NCBI GenBank assembly: GCA_000827265.1
Contig: KN834783.1
Span: 120,937 to 184,936 of the forward strand
Reading direction: 5' to 3'
Source of the DNA: Collybiopsis luxurians FD-317 M1
Lineage: Eukaryota; Basidiomycota; Agaricomycetes; Agaricales; Omphalotaceae
DNA: 64,000 nucleotides
Numbering within the stretch: the first letter of the stretch is position 1; every line of letters starts with the position of its first letter. The notes under the pieces were generated by a model that worked only from the letters and a program-made list of their open reading frames with translations, was not told where the DNA came from and ran no database searches. Both the position numbers and the translations under genes were made by a program. Below, in pieces: positions 23,867-35,157 of the stretch.

Positions 23867-25276
23867 CTATGACCTCTCCTCCCTCTCCTTCCCCACACCC
23901 CCATCCATCCCCAAAATCGACCCCGACGACGAAGATGAGGATGACGACCCAGACCCCGCTGGCGGAACAACCACCTCCACATGCGGCAACTCCTCCTCCT
24001 CAAACCCCCCTCCCCCACCCGCACTCACATCCTCAGCCGCCAGCTTCGCCCTATGCGCAGCAGCAGCCAATACATTGGCAGTTGTTAATCGAGCGCGCTC
24101 GCTATAATGGATAGTTTCTGCAATTGGCGAGTTATTTGTATTGACCAAGATAATCACCGCTGCAGGATACCATTCCTGTATAGTTTGTTGCTTTAAAAAT
24201 CAACAGTAAGGGTGGACAAGTAGACTTACCGTGATAACTATAAAAAATGCAAGGACTACACGTTGAGCCTGAGAGAAACCCGGAGTTTCAGGGAAAATTT
24301 TCGAGGTGAAGATAATGTTAAGTAATTGTGCTGCACAAAAAAATCCTTCAGACTCTGTTAAGAGAAGAAGAATCTTATAGACAGGCCTGTTCCTCCCAGG
24401 AAACACAGCCTTCATGGTTCTTTGGTAGCCCCTGAACAATAAACTGTATGCTTTTTGCAATTCATTGTATCTGAATGATCACTTACCGCCATTTCAACCC
24501 GATGAAAAGTGTAGCAAGAAGGTTGATGAAAAAAGATGCAACATTTGAAATCCCAGCGAGGGGTGAGCCCACTCCTGGCACTACCTCACCAGGATAAAAA
24601 ATGGTGGCTGGAAGAAGTAGGCCTAGTGAGAAGATATTATTAAAAAGTTTTGCAGCTTTTTATATATTTTTTTAACATATCCACATTGGCAATCGAGAGA
24701 ATTGTAAGAAGAATTTTCCAAAACCTACCGTCAGGCAGTAATGACCATACTCTCCACACCACAGCACCATCCCCTATTGCAAGCTGAAGTGGAAATAAGA
24801 ATAAAATGTCTGCATTCTCTACCTCTATAAACTGCACTGACAACTTACTGTTATACTTTGTCCAGCTTGAGCCAACTGGTCAAAATCGAGGAGTGCATAC
24901 AAGTTCCCACCAGCAATGGATGAAGCATCAGACAAAGCCTGCCACGAAATTGAAATATTGATCACGGTAGAAACCAATAGAATCAACATGCACAATATGA
25001 ATAAGATGTTTCGAGCGCGAGTCTGAGGCTTCATTCTAAAGACGGACATAAGAAAACTCCCGAACCAAGTATAAGACTTACCTCAGATAGTAAAATGCAA
25101 CAAATGTCATCATGACTAACAAACCTACAATTTCACATAAATTTACACATTTATTATTTGAAATCAATGGTCGACAAGTACACACCCCAGCCTACAGCAA
25201 TGATTATAAGGTTGATCACATCGAGGATGGATTCAGCACCAGTGTTGAAGAGCTCTTCTTGGTCCAAAAGTATCAT
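23867..25276 (-). CDS. Seven-helix protein type 1 (M4) fused in frame to a Ser/Gly-rich tail
   Basis: The exons 25276-25186, 25124-25082, 25035-24849 and one starting at 24783 (AIGDGAVVWRVWSLL) are followed by a helix 5 exon (GLLLPATIFYPGEVV...LFIGLKW), a helix 6 exon (MKAVFPGRNRPVYKILLLL) and a final exon 24175-23867. The final exon encodes helix 7 (EWYPAAVIILVNTNNSPIAE) and then passes without a stop into LAAAAHRAKLAAE...GGGGG, the C-terminal tail of the gene at 30205-31459, in its own frame. About 70 residues are borrowed. One lesion is visible: the donor after the AIGDG exon reads GATATG where M1 has GGTATG, so splicing there may fail. It may be a chimeric gene or a young pseudogene. Confidence 0.65.
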
Positions 25277-27267
25277 TTTGAATGCCCAGTTTCTCGAATA
25301 CTTTGCTGAGCCTTGGAAAAATGGATGTTCTCTCAGACTGAGGCAAAAATATTGCGCTGCCAAATGATCATTTTATAGCTTCCAGGTTATTATCTCCAGC
25401 ACGAAATCAAACATTTGACTGTTATAATCTTCAGATCATAGAACTAATTTTAGCCTTGTGAATGAGGTAATGCCCATTGGTGTTTCAAAATCAAATCCAC
25501 AGCTCTAACATCTCTAGGAGGTGATCATAATACTTTATTTTAGTAGGTACCTTGTGAACACAAAAATTCGATCAGTCTAGGATTCCCATATTGCTGGTCT
25601 TTCAGAACCACTCTATTCACTTCTATGAGCCCAAACTTAGTGAAAACTCGCAAAACTTTTCGCTACATCTGATGTGCTAGTCTTGAGATGAGATGAGTAC
25701 AGACGACCAAGAATTTCCTCCAACACAATACTTACTGCAACTACAATGAAGTGCTTAAAGGAACACGCAAGGATCACTTCTTGATCTCCAACCACCTGAA
25801 TCCTGTCGGTTTCCATTCTTTGATAGCAAGAAACAGCTGCTAAGCAGAGAACTCCCCTAACAATAGTGATGGGCTGTAGTTAGCCAGATTGACTCTTATT
25901 TGAAGCCAACATCAAAATCATGATCTTGATGCAACAAAGAATCTTCCTCGGACTAACTCCAACTCAGGTCCCTTCCACACCTTTCCCTTTCCGCAGGCTT
26001 CCTTCACAGTTGTGCTCAAGTCTGCATCCTTCCCCTTCTCCTTCCCCAGACCCAATTCTCAAATTACTCAACCAAGGAGCCAAAAACAGTGCTGGGCAGG
26101 TGCTGGTTCCCAGGCCGCTGGCCCGCTGACCGAGGTTTACAGACTGTTTATTTTAGGCCAATATCAGAATCATGATCTTGAGGCAAAAAAAAGTCCCTGG
26201 CAGCAGGGTCTGCTTCGGACTCGGACTCAAGTCGTGCATCCTTCCTTACACCCAATTCTCAAATTTCGAATCGAACTTGATGTTTGATGTTCAACCAACC
26301 AACGAGTCACCCCAGATCCTTGTCTACATCCATATTTGCATCTTTATGTATGTATGTAGCCCATAGCAGTATGAATGGCAGGGTCCAGATGTCCAATGCC
26401 CTCAAAGCTTGTTGCTTACATGGAGGCCACCCAAGTTGTATGTCCCTGAGGTTCGAATTATAGAGATACCTATACTTAGAGTCATATCACAAACTTCCCG
26501 CTGCCCCCTCCGTGGCTCCCTTTTTACATACTCTGCATTATACCATATACACCCACTCCGAATGCACCCAACGTATACATAGCACATTATATCTTTCCCT
26601 ATAAGTATACCTATCCGAAACTGTATTTACTACTATGTAGGATTGGGACATTGTACTACTTAAACCCTCCTTATCCCTGTCTGTCTACTTGAAGAAAAAG
26701 ACCTTTTCCAAATTCCCCTTGCTCCCATATAGATATCGAATGATGATACACTCCCCTCAGCTCAACCAAGTCATACTCTACCCTCATCTGTGACACGTAA
26801 CAAGCATAGCCCATCCATATGAGTGAGGGGCTTGGATAGCATGCACATCCGCGTGTGCGTAGCATTCATATACTTAAGCCTCTCCAAATCTGTAGACAAT
26901 GTATTGTAACTTCGAGCCTTGTGTTCATCCATAAGAAACATGTACTGTGACATGACTGGGGGCTCTGAGAGGGCAAACCACCTAGCACCCTCCCCTCAGT
27001 ACTCTGTGGTACATTCTAATTTTCACCGCTCAAACATGTTCTTTGACCCTCGCTGAAGCCAATACTGCTCAACCTAACATCTCAGTGGATTAACTGGGAA
27101 ACATTGATAAATACATGCAATAAACGAGCTCCGGAGGATTTTTGAATGTCTAACTGAAAAAGCTACGGGCACATTTCAACGGCACTCAGCATGGCACCAG
27201 CAGTTATTTATCTAGATTTGGAGGTTAACTTCATTGGATAATAAGGGCCGAAGAACTTGTCTACTTC
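25277..27267. repeat. Duplicated intergenic block, copy of 1318-3308
   Basis: Collinear with 1318-3308 at an offset of 23,959 bp, with scattered substitutions. No preserved gene. Confidence 0.6.
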
Positions 27268-28530
27268 TCAACTGCTCATCGAAGTATTGGAATGAGCATT
27301 GGGGCTATCTCGAGTGCTCTCAAGATAATGGATTGTTTCCACAACTGGCGAATTATTTGTGCTGACCAAAATAATGACTGCCGCAGGATATGATGCCTGT
27401 ACCGACTTTTGTTTCTTTGAGAATAGAAGGAGAAGAATTGATGTAAAAACTTACTGTAGCCACTGAAAAGAATGCAGCTACAACACTAGAAGTCTCCGCC
27501 AAACCAAAATTAATGTAGAAAGCCAAAATTATTTGGAAAATAATGGAAAGTAATTGCACTGCACAAGAAATCCCCCCAGATTCTATCAAGAGAAGAAGAA
27601 CCTTATTGACAAGACTGTTGCTCCCAAAAGACACAGCTCTCATTGCTCTTTGATGATTCCTGGATATTTAACTGTATGTTTCATGTAGCCCAATGCATCT
27701 GGATGAACACTTACCACCACTTCCAGACAATGAAAAGTGTACCAAACAGGTTAATGATGAAGGGGACAACAATGGAAGCCCAGTTTGATCCTACAACAAA
27801 ATCTTGAAGGAAACCCCCCATGGAATCATATATATAGCCAACTGCATCAGAAATAAGTAGGACTAGGGGAATAAGAAATTAACAGATTGATAAGCTGTTA
27901 TACTTCTTCTACGCACCCACATTGGCAGTCATGATAACTGTAATAAGAAATTTCCAAAGCCTGCTGTCCGGTAGTAACACCCATGCTCTCCAGACCACAG
28001 CACAATCCCCTATAGCAACCTTGAATTGGGTATAAGAATGAGATATGTGCATTCCCACCATTTCCTGGGGATTGATGACTTACTACAATGTCTGTTAAAG
28101 CAGGACCTAAACTGGATGCCACCGACGGGTAATATACTATGGCACCTGCCTTCTTTGCAGTGCCATGGGAAACGAAAAGCAGAGTATCTATTAGAACTGC
28201 CATAAAATTCGCTGTAACGACCAGTAGCATTGTCATGCATAGTATGACTAAGATGTTTCGACTGGGTGTTGGAGGCTTCATGCTAAGAAAGAATATAAGA
28301 AAAGTTGCAGATGAAAATTAAGACTGACCTCAGATAGTAAAGTGCAACAAATGTCATCAGGACTAGCGCGCCTTCAAAACTTGTCTTTATTTAGACATCC
28401 GTATCCAAAATGATAATGACGCACCGCAGCCCAGTGCCAAAATTATGACAGTCGGAGTAAACTGGATCATCGCGTAACCAATATTCAATAACTCTGATTC
28501 GAATAACTCTGATTGTTCCGCCGTTGTCAT
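27268..28530 (-). CDS. Seven-helix membrane protein, type 1 (copy M5), intact
   Basis: Exons 28530-28425, 28371-28329, 28282-28084, 28019-27917, 27862-27715, 27659-27455 and 27396-27268 join in phase to 310 aa. It is the close paralogue of M2 (3309-4566), with most differences in the first exon (MTTAEQSELFESELLNIGYA). All splice sites are GT-AG and the stop position is the same as in M2. The first acceptor is TTGAAG rather than TTGCAG. Topology and family are as described for M2; function unknown. Retention of an open frame in both duplicates suggests that it is expressed or that the duplication is recent. Confidence 0.85.
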
Positions 28531-30204
28531 TTTGAGTGTCGGATTTGCTCGAATACTCTACTGAGTTTGGAAAAATGGATCTGCTCTCAGTCCGAGTCGA
28601 AGATGGGGTTCTTTCCCAAGATCTGGATATTATAAAGTACCAAGGCTATAAAAAAGCCATCTTTGCCTGGTAAATTCGGCAGAGTCTTGATTGATATTCC
28701 TTGAGAAAGATGATGCTTGTACCGCATTCAGGATACTCCCAGAAGTCGACCGTACCTTGTAATATACTTTCTCCTCCCAAAGCTGAGCGTCACCATGATG
28801 AATCTGTAAGATAAAGATCAATGGATGCCTTGAGAACACAAAAACATCAGACCCATGATCTCTTCTCTGATGCAACCACAAGGTAAAGATCCTGTCGACA
28901 TGCGAACTCCCACTAAGGAGTACGATGGGGCTGTGAATCGTGGTATGAGATCAAGACAAATTATCCTGCCAGTGGTACGCCATGGACACATATCACATTA
29001 CATCATATCAGTTTCCTAAAGTTCCCCCTCTGCCCCTGCCCATATCATGTCGAATCATACAATTTCTCTCAACCAGGTCATACCCTACCGGGTACTCTCA
29101 ACACATAACACGCATAGCCCATGCGCACTCTTGAGTGGCATGGATAACATGCACATTGCAAATCCACGTGTGTGTAGCATTCATAATTTCATGTACTTAT
29201 GCCTCTCCAAAACCGTAGTGTGTGTCCATCCATCCATTAAGAAACGTGTACCGCGACTCGGATATGATTCCGAGTCGGAGCGCTCCGAGAGGACAGCTTA
29301 CCCCTCCGTATTGTTACGGTACGCTCAATCGTATCACCAGACGCCGAAACGTCCCCAGGAGCCCCCAATGCCTACTTACACTAAGTACTCTCGGTCCAGC
29401 CTATAGGCTACTCTACGCCACCCATCCTTATTCCCTATCCCCATTCCTTCCACATCCGCATTCCTTCCGCTTAAGTTACCCCATCCCTCACACATTCCGA
29501 CGCGTGCGCATCACGACGTACATACATAACCAGACTCGTTCCCCGTGCGTGTCAGACTAAGCACTTATTGTATGTATGCGACCTGGCATGGCTGCTCCAC
29601 TACAGTTCCGAGTCGAGCCCGAGGCAACACCGAGTCCGACATTCCGTTACGTATGTACTTCAACTACATAGTATAGTAAGCGCGTAACTTAACGTTTGAG
29701 AATTGGGTATTGAGTATTCAGCTCTAGATCTCATGCATACTTGGTGTCGTATGCCCGTACTATCAAGGATAGTGCGTATCTTTAAAGTACCTAAATTTCA
29801 AGCATACATTTTCATTTTCATCACCCATCGTAAACTGTATATTCGAATCGTATATCGTATATCGTATCTCATCTCATAATCATACAACAACGCGACTACA
29901 AAAACCCCAACCCAACCCAACCACCACCAACACCACGTTAGAGTAGTGTACAAACACTATTTTAACAAACCATGTACCTAAAAATGAACAATGGAATAAT
30001 TCTAAGTAACGTACCCCGAGCTGGAGTGATGAAAGTAAAGATGAAATGTACACAAGAAACAAAAACAACAGACAGACGAGGAGATGAACGGTACGAGGCA
30101 AAAAAGCAAGGAACAAAAAAGTGAGAACATCAAGGGAAAAAGCCAGATGAGGGAAACACAGAGCCTGTATAACGGGTGTAAGTCATCTACGACCTAACCC
30201 CACG
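28531..30204. repeat. Duplicated intergenic block, copy of 4567-6422
   Basis: Collinear with 4567-6422 with small indels. It includes the open stretch at 28630-28881 minus, the G-quadruplex-type tract at 29905-29919 and the AGTGTACAAACACT repeat near 29946. No gene. Confidence 0.55.
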
Positions 30205-31459
30205 CTATGACCTCTCCCTCTCCTTCCCCACACCCCCATCCATCCCCAAAATCGACCCGGACGACGAAGATGAGGATGATGACCCAGACCCCGCCGGCGG
30301 CACCACCACCTCCGCCATGCCCACCTCCACATGCGGCAACTCCTCCTCCTCAAACCCCCCTCCCCCACCTGCACTCGCATTCTCAGCCGCCAACTTCGCC
30401 CTATGCGCAGCAGCAGCCAACGCACCAGGCATCGCAATCAACACCGCTACCTCCACATGCGTAGGCGCATCACTTGATGAGGTAGGTAGAATCTGATGCG
30501 GTTGTTGTAGTTGGTTGTTACCGTTACCATTCCCGTTACCGTTCGCATTCGGATTGGAATTGTTGGTATTTGTGTTGCCCGAACCTACTCCCGATCCTGA
30601 ACCAGGAGACTCTGCCCCCGATCCCGATCCGTTCCGGATCGACCGACCAGGCGAAATCAACCTCCAAGCACCCGCAGCAACCCTCACCGGCACCCCCGAC
30701 GCAGCCCTCAACCGTCCCACAAACGTAGGTCCATTCGGTGTCGGATCATTCGCATCCGATGAGGAATCACCTCCTCCAGCAGCCGTATCCAACCCTAATC
30801 CCGCCGTCGAAGGGGACGTCGAAGAGATGGACGCAGCTACAGGAAAGATATCCCCCCATCCCCATTCCGTTCCCGCTCCTCCTCCTCTCGTAACATCCAT
30901 CGCACCCATCGCAGCCTTCTCCTTCCCACCCGCACCCACACCCACACCCGCACCATCAAACCTCTGCACATCCCACGCCTCCCTATACACATTCGCCTCC
31001 CACATCTTTGGCTTCTTCGCCAAATCCACCTTTCCCCGTGCATTTGCCAACACATTGGGCGGGATATAAGTTCCATTCCTTATAGCCTCCTCGATCATGC
31101 GGCGGTGTCGGCGACGTAAGATGAGGGAGCGGACGACGATGGCGGCTGAGACGCCGAGGAGGAGGACGAGGGTTGCGAGGAAGGTGTAGACTGAGAGAGA
31201 AGGGGTGTAGATAGCGAGGATGAAGGGAGTGAAGTTAGAAGGAGGTTCAGATAGGTGGGAGGGGAGGGGACGTACGATACAATGAAGCAGAATTGGCTAT
31301 ACTTTGACCTCCACCCCCATTGTTACTATTTCCATTAGACCCGTTGTTGCCACTAGGAGTAGACGTGGACGTGGACACGCTTGCACTGGAGCTAGAAGAG
31401 TTCGTCGTCGAACTCGTGCTCGCTATAGAGCTCAAAATGGAAGGTGACGAGGTCGACAT
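30205..31459 (-). CDS. Ser/Gly-rich single-span membrane protein (full-length copy)
   Basis: Two exons (31459-31276 and 31190-30205) with an 85-nt intron give 389 aa. Residues 1-61 are a Ser/Thr/Asn/Gly-rich ectodomain (MSTSSPSILSSIASTSS). Residues about 63-86 form one transmembrane helix (TFLATLVLLLGVSAAIVV), followed by a basic RRRHRR stop-transfer cluster. Then come a conserved box (MIEEAIRNGTYIPPN, KVDLAKKPKMWEANVY) and a long low-complexity cytoplasmic tail with Asn/Gly, poly-Gly and poly-Ser runs. This architecture is common in Basidiomycota for proteins of unknown role, possibly wall or stress sensors by analogy. There is no clear cleavable signal peptide. Three truncated copies lie at 6423-7422, 19616-19784 and 23867-24075. 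Confidence 0.75.
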
Positions 31460-32009
31460 TTCTGTTTGAGGCTTTCCTGGAACAGAGGGGGGAGGGGGTA
31501 TAAGAACAAGAACGTAGACAATGACAGACAGACAGAAGTAGGCCGCCGCCGCGGGCGATGCGATGCGAAAAAAAACGACAGACACACACACTCACTCGGT
31601 AAGCAAAATGATCAAAACACAATAATAATATCGTAAATTCGTTACCAAACCGGTTGTAATTTAGTTTGCTTTCTTTTTGGGACCTAGCTCTCTCCAGAGG
31701 GCTTAGGGTGCAATCGGACTTTCGGTCAAACGTCAACGTAGAGGAGAGAGAGATAGAGAGAGAGAAAGAACAAAAAGTCCCAGCGAATCACAGGACTGGG
31801 CTGGACAGCACAACGATGGAAGGGATGGGAACAGAGACACAGGGCCCGCAGCAGCGAGAGAAATGATGGTTGACCTGATTTAGGATAGATTGGACACGCT
31901 CAGCGTTGGCGAGGTTAAAGGTAAGGTGCAAAACGGAAAGCATTTCTCAGACTTTGGCAGTGGCACAGCTTTCGCTTAGTCGGCCTCTGCTTTCCCTCCG
32001 TCATCACCG
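31460..32009. other. Upstream region of the Ser/Gly-rich gene
   Basis: Contains a GA-rich run (31740-31770) on the plus strand, i.e. a CT-rich pyrimidine tract upstream of the minus-strand gene as often found in fungal promoters. It is shared by the divergent candidate gene at 32010. Confidence 0.4.
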
Positions 32010-32378
32010 ATGACGCACAACTCCGATCAGATGCCGCCGGCAGACCACGTTCACTCCCTCGTCCTCGAAGCTAATCAAAACACTCCCCGGGTGAGTACCT
32101 AGCCTTTTTTCGTCTAGGCCGTCCTCGAATTCGCCCGACTACGAAACAAAGCTCGGGTGAATCTCGGTCACTTCAAGGCCAACAACATAACAAGGGGTTT
32201 TCATCTCACTCCGGACGAATCTCACGTCCAAAATTACCACACCGAAAAGACCGTTGATAATCAAGGCAAAAACCTGGAAGAATCTCGCTCGTTGTATTCA
32301 AAGTACAAGGCTCATTCAAAACCCAAACGATCGTCTCGACTTTCTCCGCTGCAAAAGCTCACAAAAGTAAAACAATAG
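32010..32378 (+). CDS. Small candidate gene of unknown function with a 27-nt putative intron
   Basis: ATG at 32010 opens 27 codons ending at 32090. GTGAGT follows, then a pyrimidine run and TCTAG ending at 32117. The frame resumes in phase (AVLEFARLRNKARVNLGHF) and ends at TAG 32376-32378, giving about 113 aa. The protein is basic and Lys/Ser-rich near the C-terminus (KPKRSSRLSPLQKLTKVK). A consensus donor and acceptor in phase on both sides is suggestive, but a 27-nt intron would be unusually short and it holds an in-frame stop. It could also be chance. No family recognised. Confidence 0.3.
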
Positions 32379-33640
32379 GACCACTTTGCACGAAAAAAAA
32401 CATGATCCAAAGCATCAGAGCCTGAGTTTAAATTTAAGCCGCCGCCGCTTAATCCAGGTGTTACAGCCCCTCAGTACAAATAACACCCCCCCTCCGAGTC
32501 TCTCCCGAACCACCCTTTAGCTTTGTAATCAGACCCGCCTATACCCTCCCGCTGTCCCGCCTTCCGCCTCAACATCATCCATCCTTCAACCCGACTGCGG
32601 ACCATTAACAGTAACAATACAATCACCACTAACTATACATGCACACACGGGAAGGTCTCCTGTCCATAGTCATATCCTCAAGTACCCACTTACTGCGGAC
32701 CTGGACAGTAACAGTACAATCACTACTAACTATACATGTACATTGTACACACGGGAAGGAAGGAAGGCCTGTCTCCTGTCCATAGTCCAAACCTCAACTC
32801 AGAGTATACCCATTCACCCAGTCGTATACCGATTCCCAACTCGTAGATCATGGCTAGCAAAAACGAAGAATGAAAAAAAAACAAAAAAAAAAAAGACAAT
32901 ATTGACACCAAAATGGGACATACACCGACATACTTTAAAAGAAAGATTAATGGCGATACTCATGTTCGCAGACCCACATTCGTCAATCCCTGATTCGGAA
33001 CGGCACTGAGGGTCTATTCCTATTCTTTCAATTTCACCACCACCGTGACCTTCGAGGGCCGGCCGTGGGGGGTTGCGATGTGTAGAATAAATGCAGCCGC
33101 CGACAACCTTGCCTCGATTCCGAATTCGTAAAAGACAGCCGGGGTTGAACATTGAACGTTAAACCCCTGAGCTCCCGTTCCTGAATCAGAATCAAGGACT
33201 CGAACTCGGATTGTTTCAATCTGTAACTTATCCGTATCCGCATCGAGCCTAGCACAAGCGGGGAAAGGTTTTTCATATCCCTTAAGTATTCTACGCTGCA
33301 TAATAGTTGGATATAGTACCGATCCCCATGTAGCTTTACACTTTACATGCATAATACTTACTCTGCCCCTCCGTGCAACCTGAGGCTACTCTACTAAGGT
33401 AATTATATATCGTAGTAATACCCCTCCTCAGCCTTCGGGGTACACCATACACCGTACATCATACTACACCATACAAAGTGCACTGGCGTACGCGATATCT
33501 CATCTCCGATCCTTTGGACCTCCTCCCAATCACCGTCATCATTCATCATTTACATTACATTACATTACCTCGATCATCCCCTCGAGACAACTGACTGTCA
33601 ATGTTCACCGTTGACGGGCGCGAGGCGCCGCAGGCGGGAA
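32379..33640. other. Intergenic stretch without a recognisable gene
   Basis: Holds a short internal duplication (an ACTAACTATACATG...CACACGGGAAGG unit near 32627 and again near 32727) and a poly-A run at 32873-32894. Antisense open frames have no known domain. Confidence 0.4.
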
Positions 33641-34987
33641 GTACATATTTCATACTTACTAATTCGAGCAACGTAAGAAATGCAAGTATGTACCGTACAT
33701 ACCATTCCCAATCGCGTCAAGTTTGTCAAATTTGTATAGGTATATAATATAGGTATACGGGCCGCATATAGCTTAAAGCTGTGGCTTAAGGATAGGATGC
33801 CCATACGTATGAAATATCAATATCGCTGCGGAATGGACCCCGATTCGGAATCATCGCTTTTAATCTTCATTGGGATACTCTACAGCTTTTAGCATGTAGC
33901 TCTAAGCTGCGTGTATGTATGTAAGTGATAGCGTACTTTTCATCAAACCGTCATACTAATTTGGATAGGTAGGTCTGTCGTAGTGCGTCTTCAAGGTCTC
34001 AACCGAGATTCGCATACTTACTACTTGGTAGCGGTCGACCGTGACGGAAGACAGAGCCTGAGCCCGAGTGTCCACCATTGAACGACTCGGTGCCCACTGC
34101 CGTTTGCACAAATCTTTGAATGCGTATGAGGATGTACTTATTGTAGAACAGAGGGGAAGTAAGGCAGGGACACCGAGAACATTGCATTCGATGGGATACC
34201 TACGGCACAATTTGGCACACTCGTCATCTGAGCCAAACCAAACCAAACAAACAATGCATCCTTAAAAATTCAGGATCAGGCTTTCCGCCTTCCGATCCAG
34301 TGTCAAGTCTCTTATATTATTGATCAACTATAAATGAGGTGAGGAAGGGGGAGTGGATAGGATACGAAACAAACACGTTGCTCGGTTCAAATATCGATTC
34401 ACCCTTAGATTGAGACTTTCCTAGCCAATTCCTGCAGGCTTCGAAATCCAAATTTACTTATCGATCTTTACATTCAAGCTCGGCCGTACTAGTATGAACT
34501 AGCACTATACATTCTAGGATCTATCATTGATCACTCACTGCACAAACAGATCCCAGCCAAGTCGGAAAAAAACCAGAGTCCAAAGTGGGTTGTTTCAAGT
34601 CGCTCCTACAACTTGCCCGACAGCCGTGTACTATAGTGCTCCGACACATCGTACACGATGCAGTTGGTCATAAAAAGACCAGCATCGCGCGATTGCTTTA
34701 ATTCTATCTCGGAATTCAGCACATATATACATACATCGAAGGTTGGCAGATATCCATTTCTCACATCATACCGACTGCCACACTAAGAGTGTAAAACTTA
34801 ACAGACGTCTCGTAGGCAATCTCATTGACTTTAAATTGTGTTATAGAGTATCTTTGTGAACATGAGGCTCTTGGTACGCCACGGAGGTTTTTTATCAGCG
34901 ATAAGCCATCGCGCCTCAATGCCAGCCAGGTGCCGCATCGTTTCCAGCGTGACTGGAAAGGGTCAGAGATGGAGGGGAAGGGAGGCG

Positions 34988-34994
34988 TATAAAA
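34988..34994 (+). promoter_or_regulatory. TATA box of repeat-protein gene, cassette 1
   Basis: TATAAAA follows a GA-rich stretch and precedes the start codon by 170 nt. The same box is kept at 41218-41224 and 46977-46983. Confidence 0.65.
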
Positions 34995-35075
34995 TCTCGT
35001 CAAGATCTGCCTTCATCACCAAGTACCAACAGCTTTTTAGTACACCGACAAAGAAACTCGAAGCTCTACTTCTTG

Positions 35076-35142
35076 GTAGGTGTTAGCTGTTAGCCTCATT
35101 AATCACATATTCGTCGAGGTTTACTGACTGTCTAACCCCTAG
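35076..35142 (+). other. Putative 5'-UTR intron of the repeat-protein gene
   Basis: Donor GTAGGT, branch-like TTACTGAC at 35121-35128 and acceptor CCCCTAG end 15 nt before the ATG at 35158. The same signals occur in cassettes 2 and 3. Confidence 0.5.
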
Positions 35143-35157
35143 AATACAGTATCCGAA

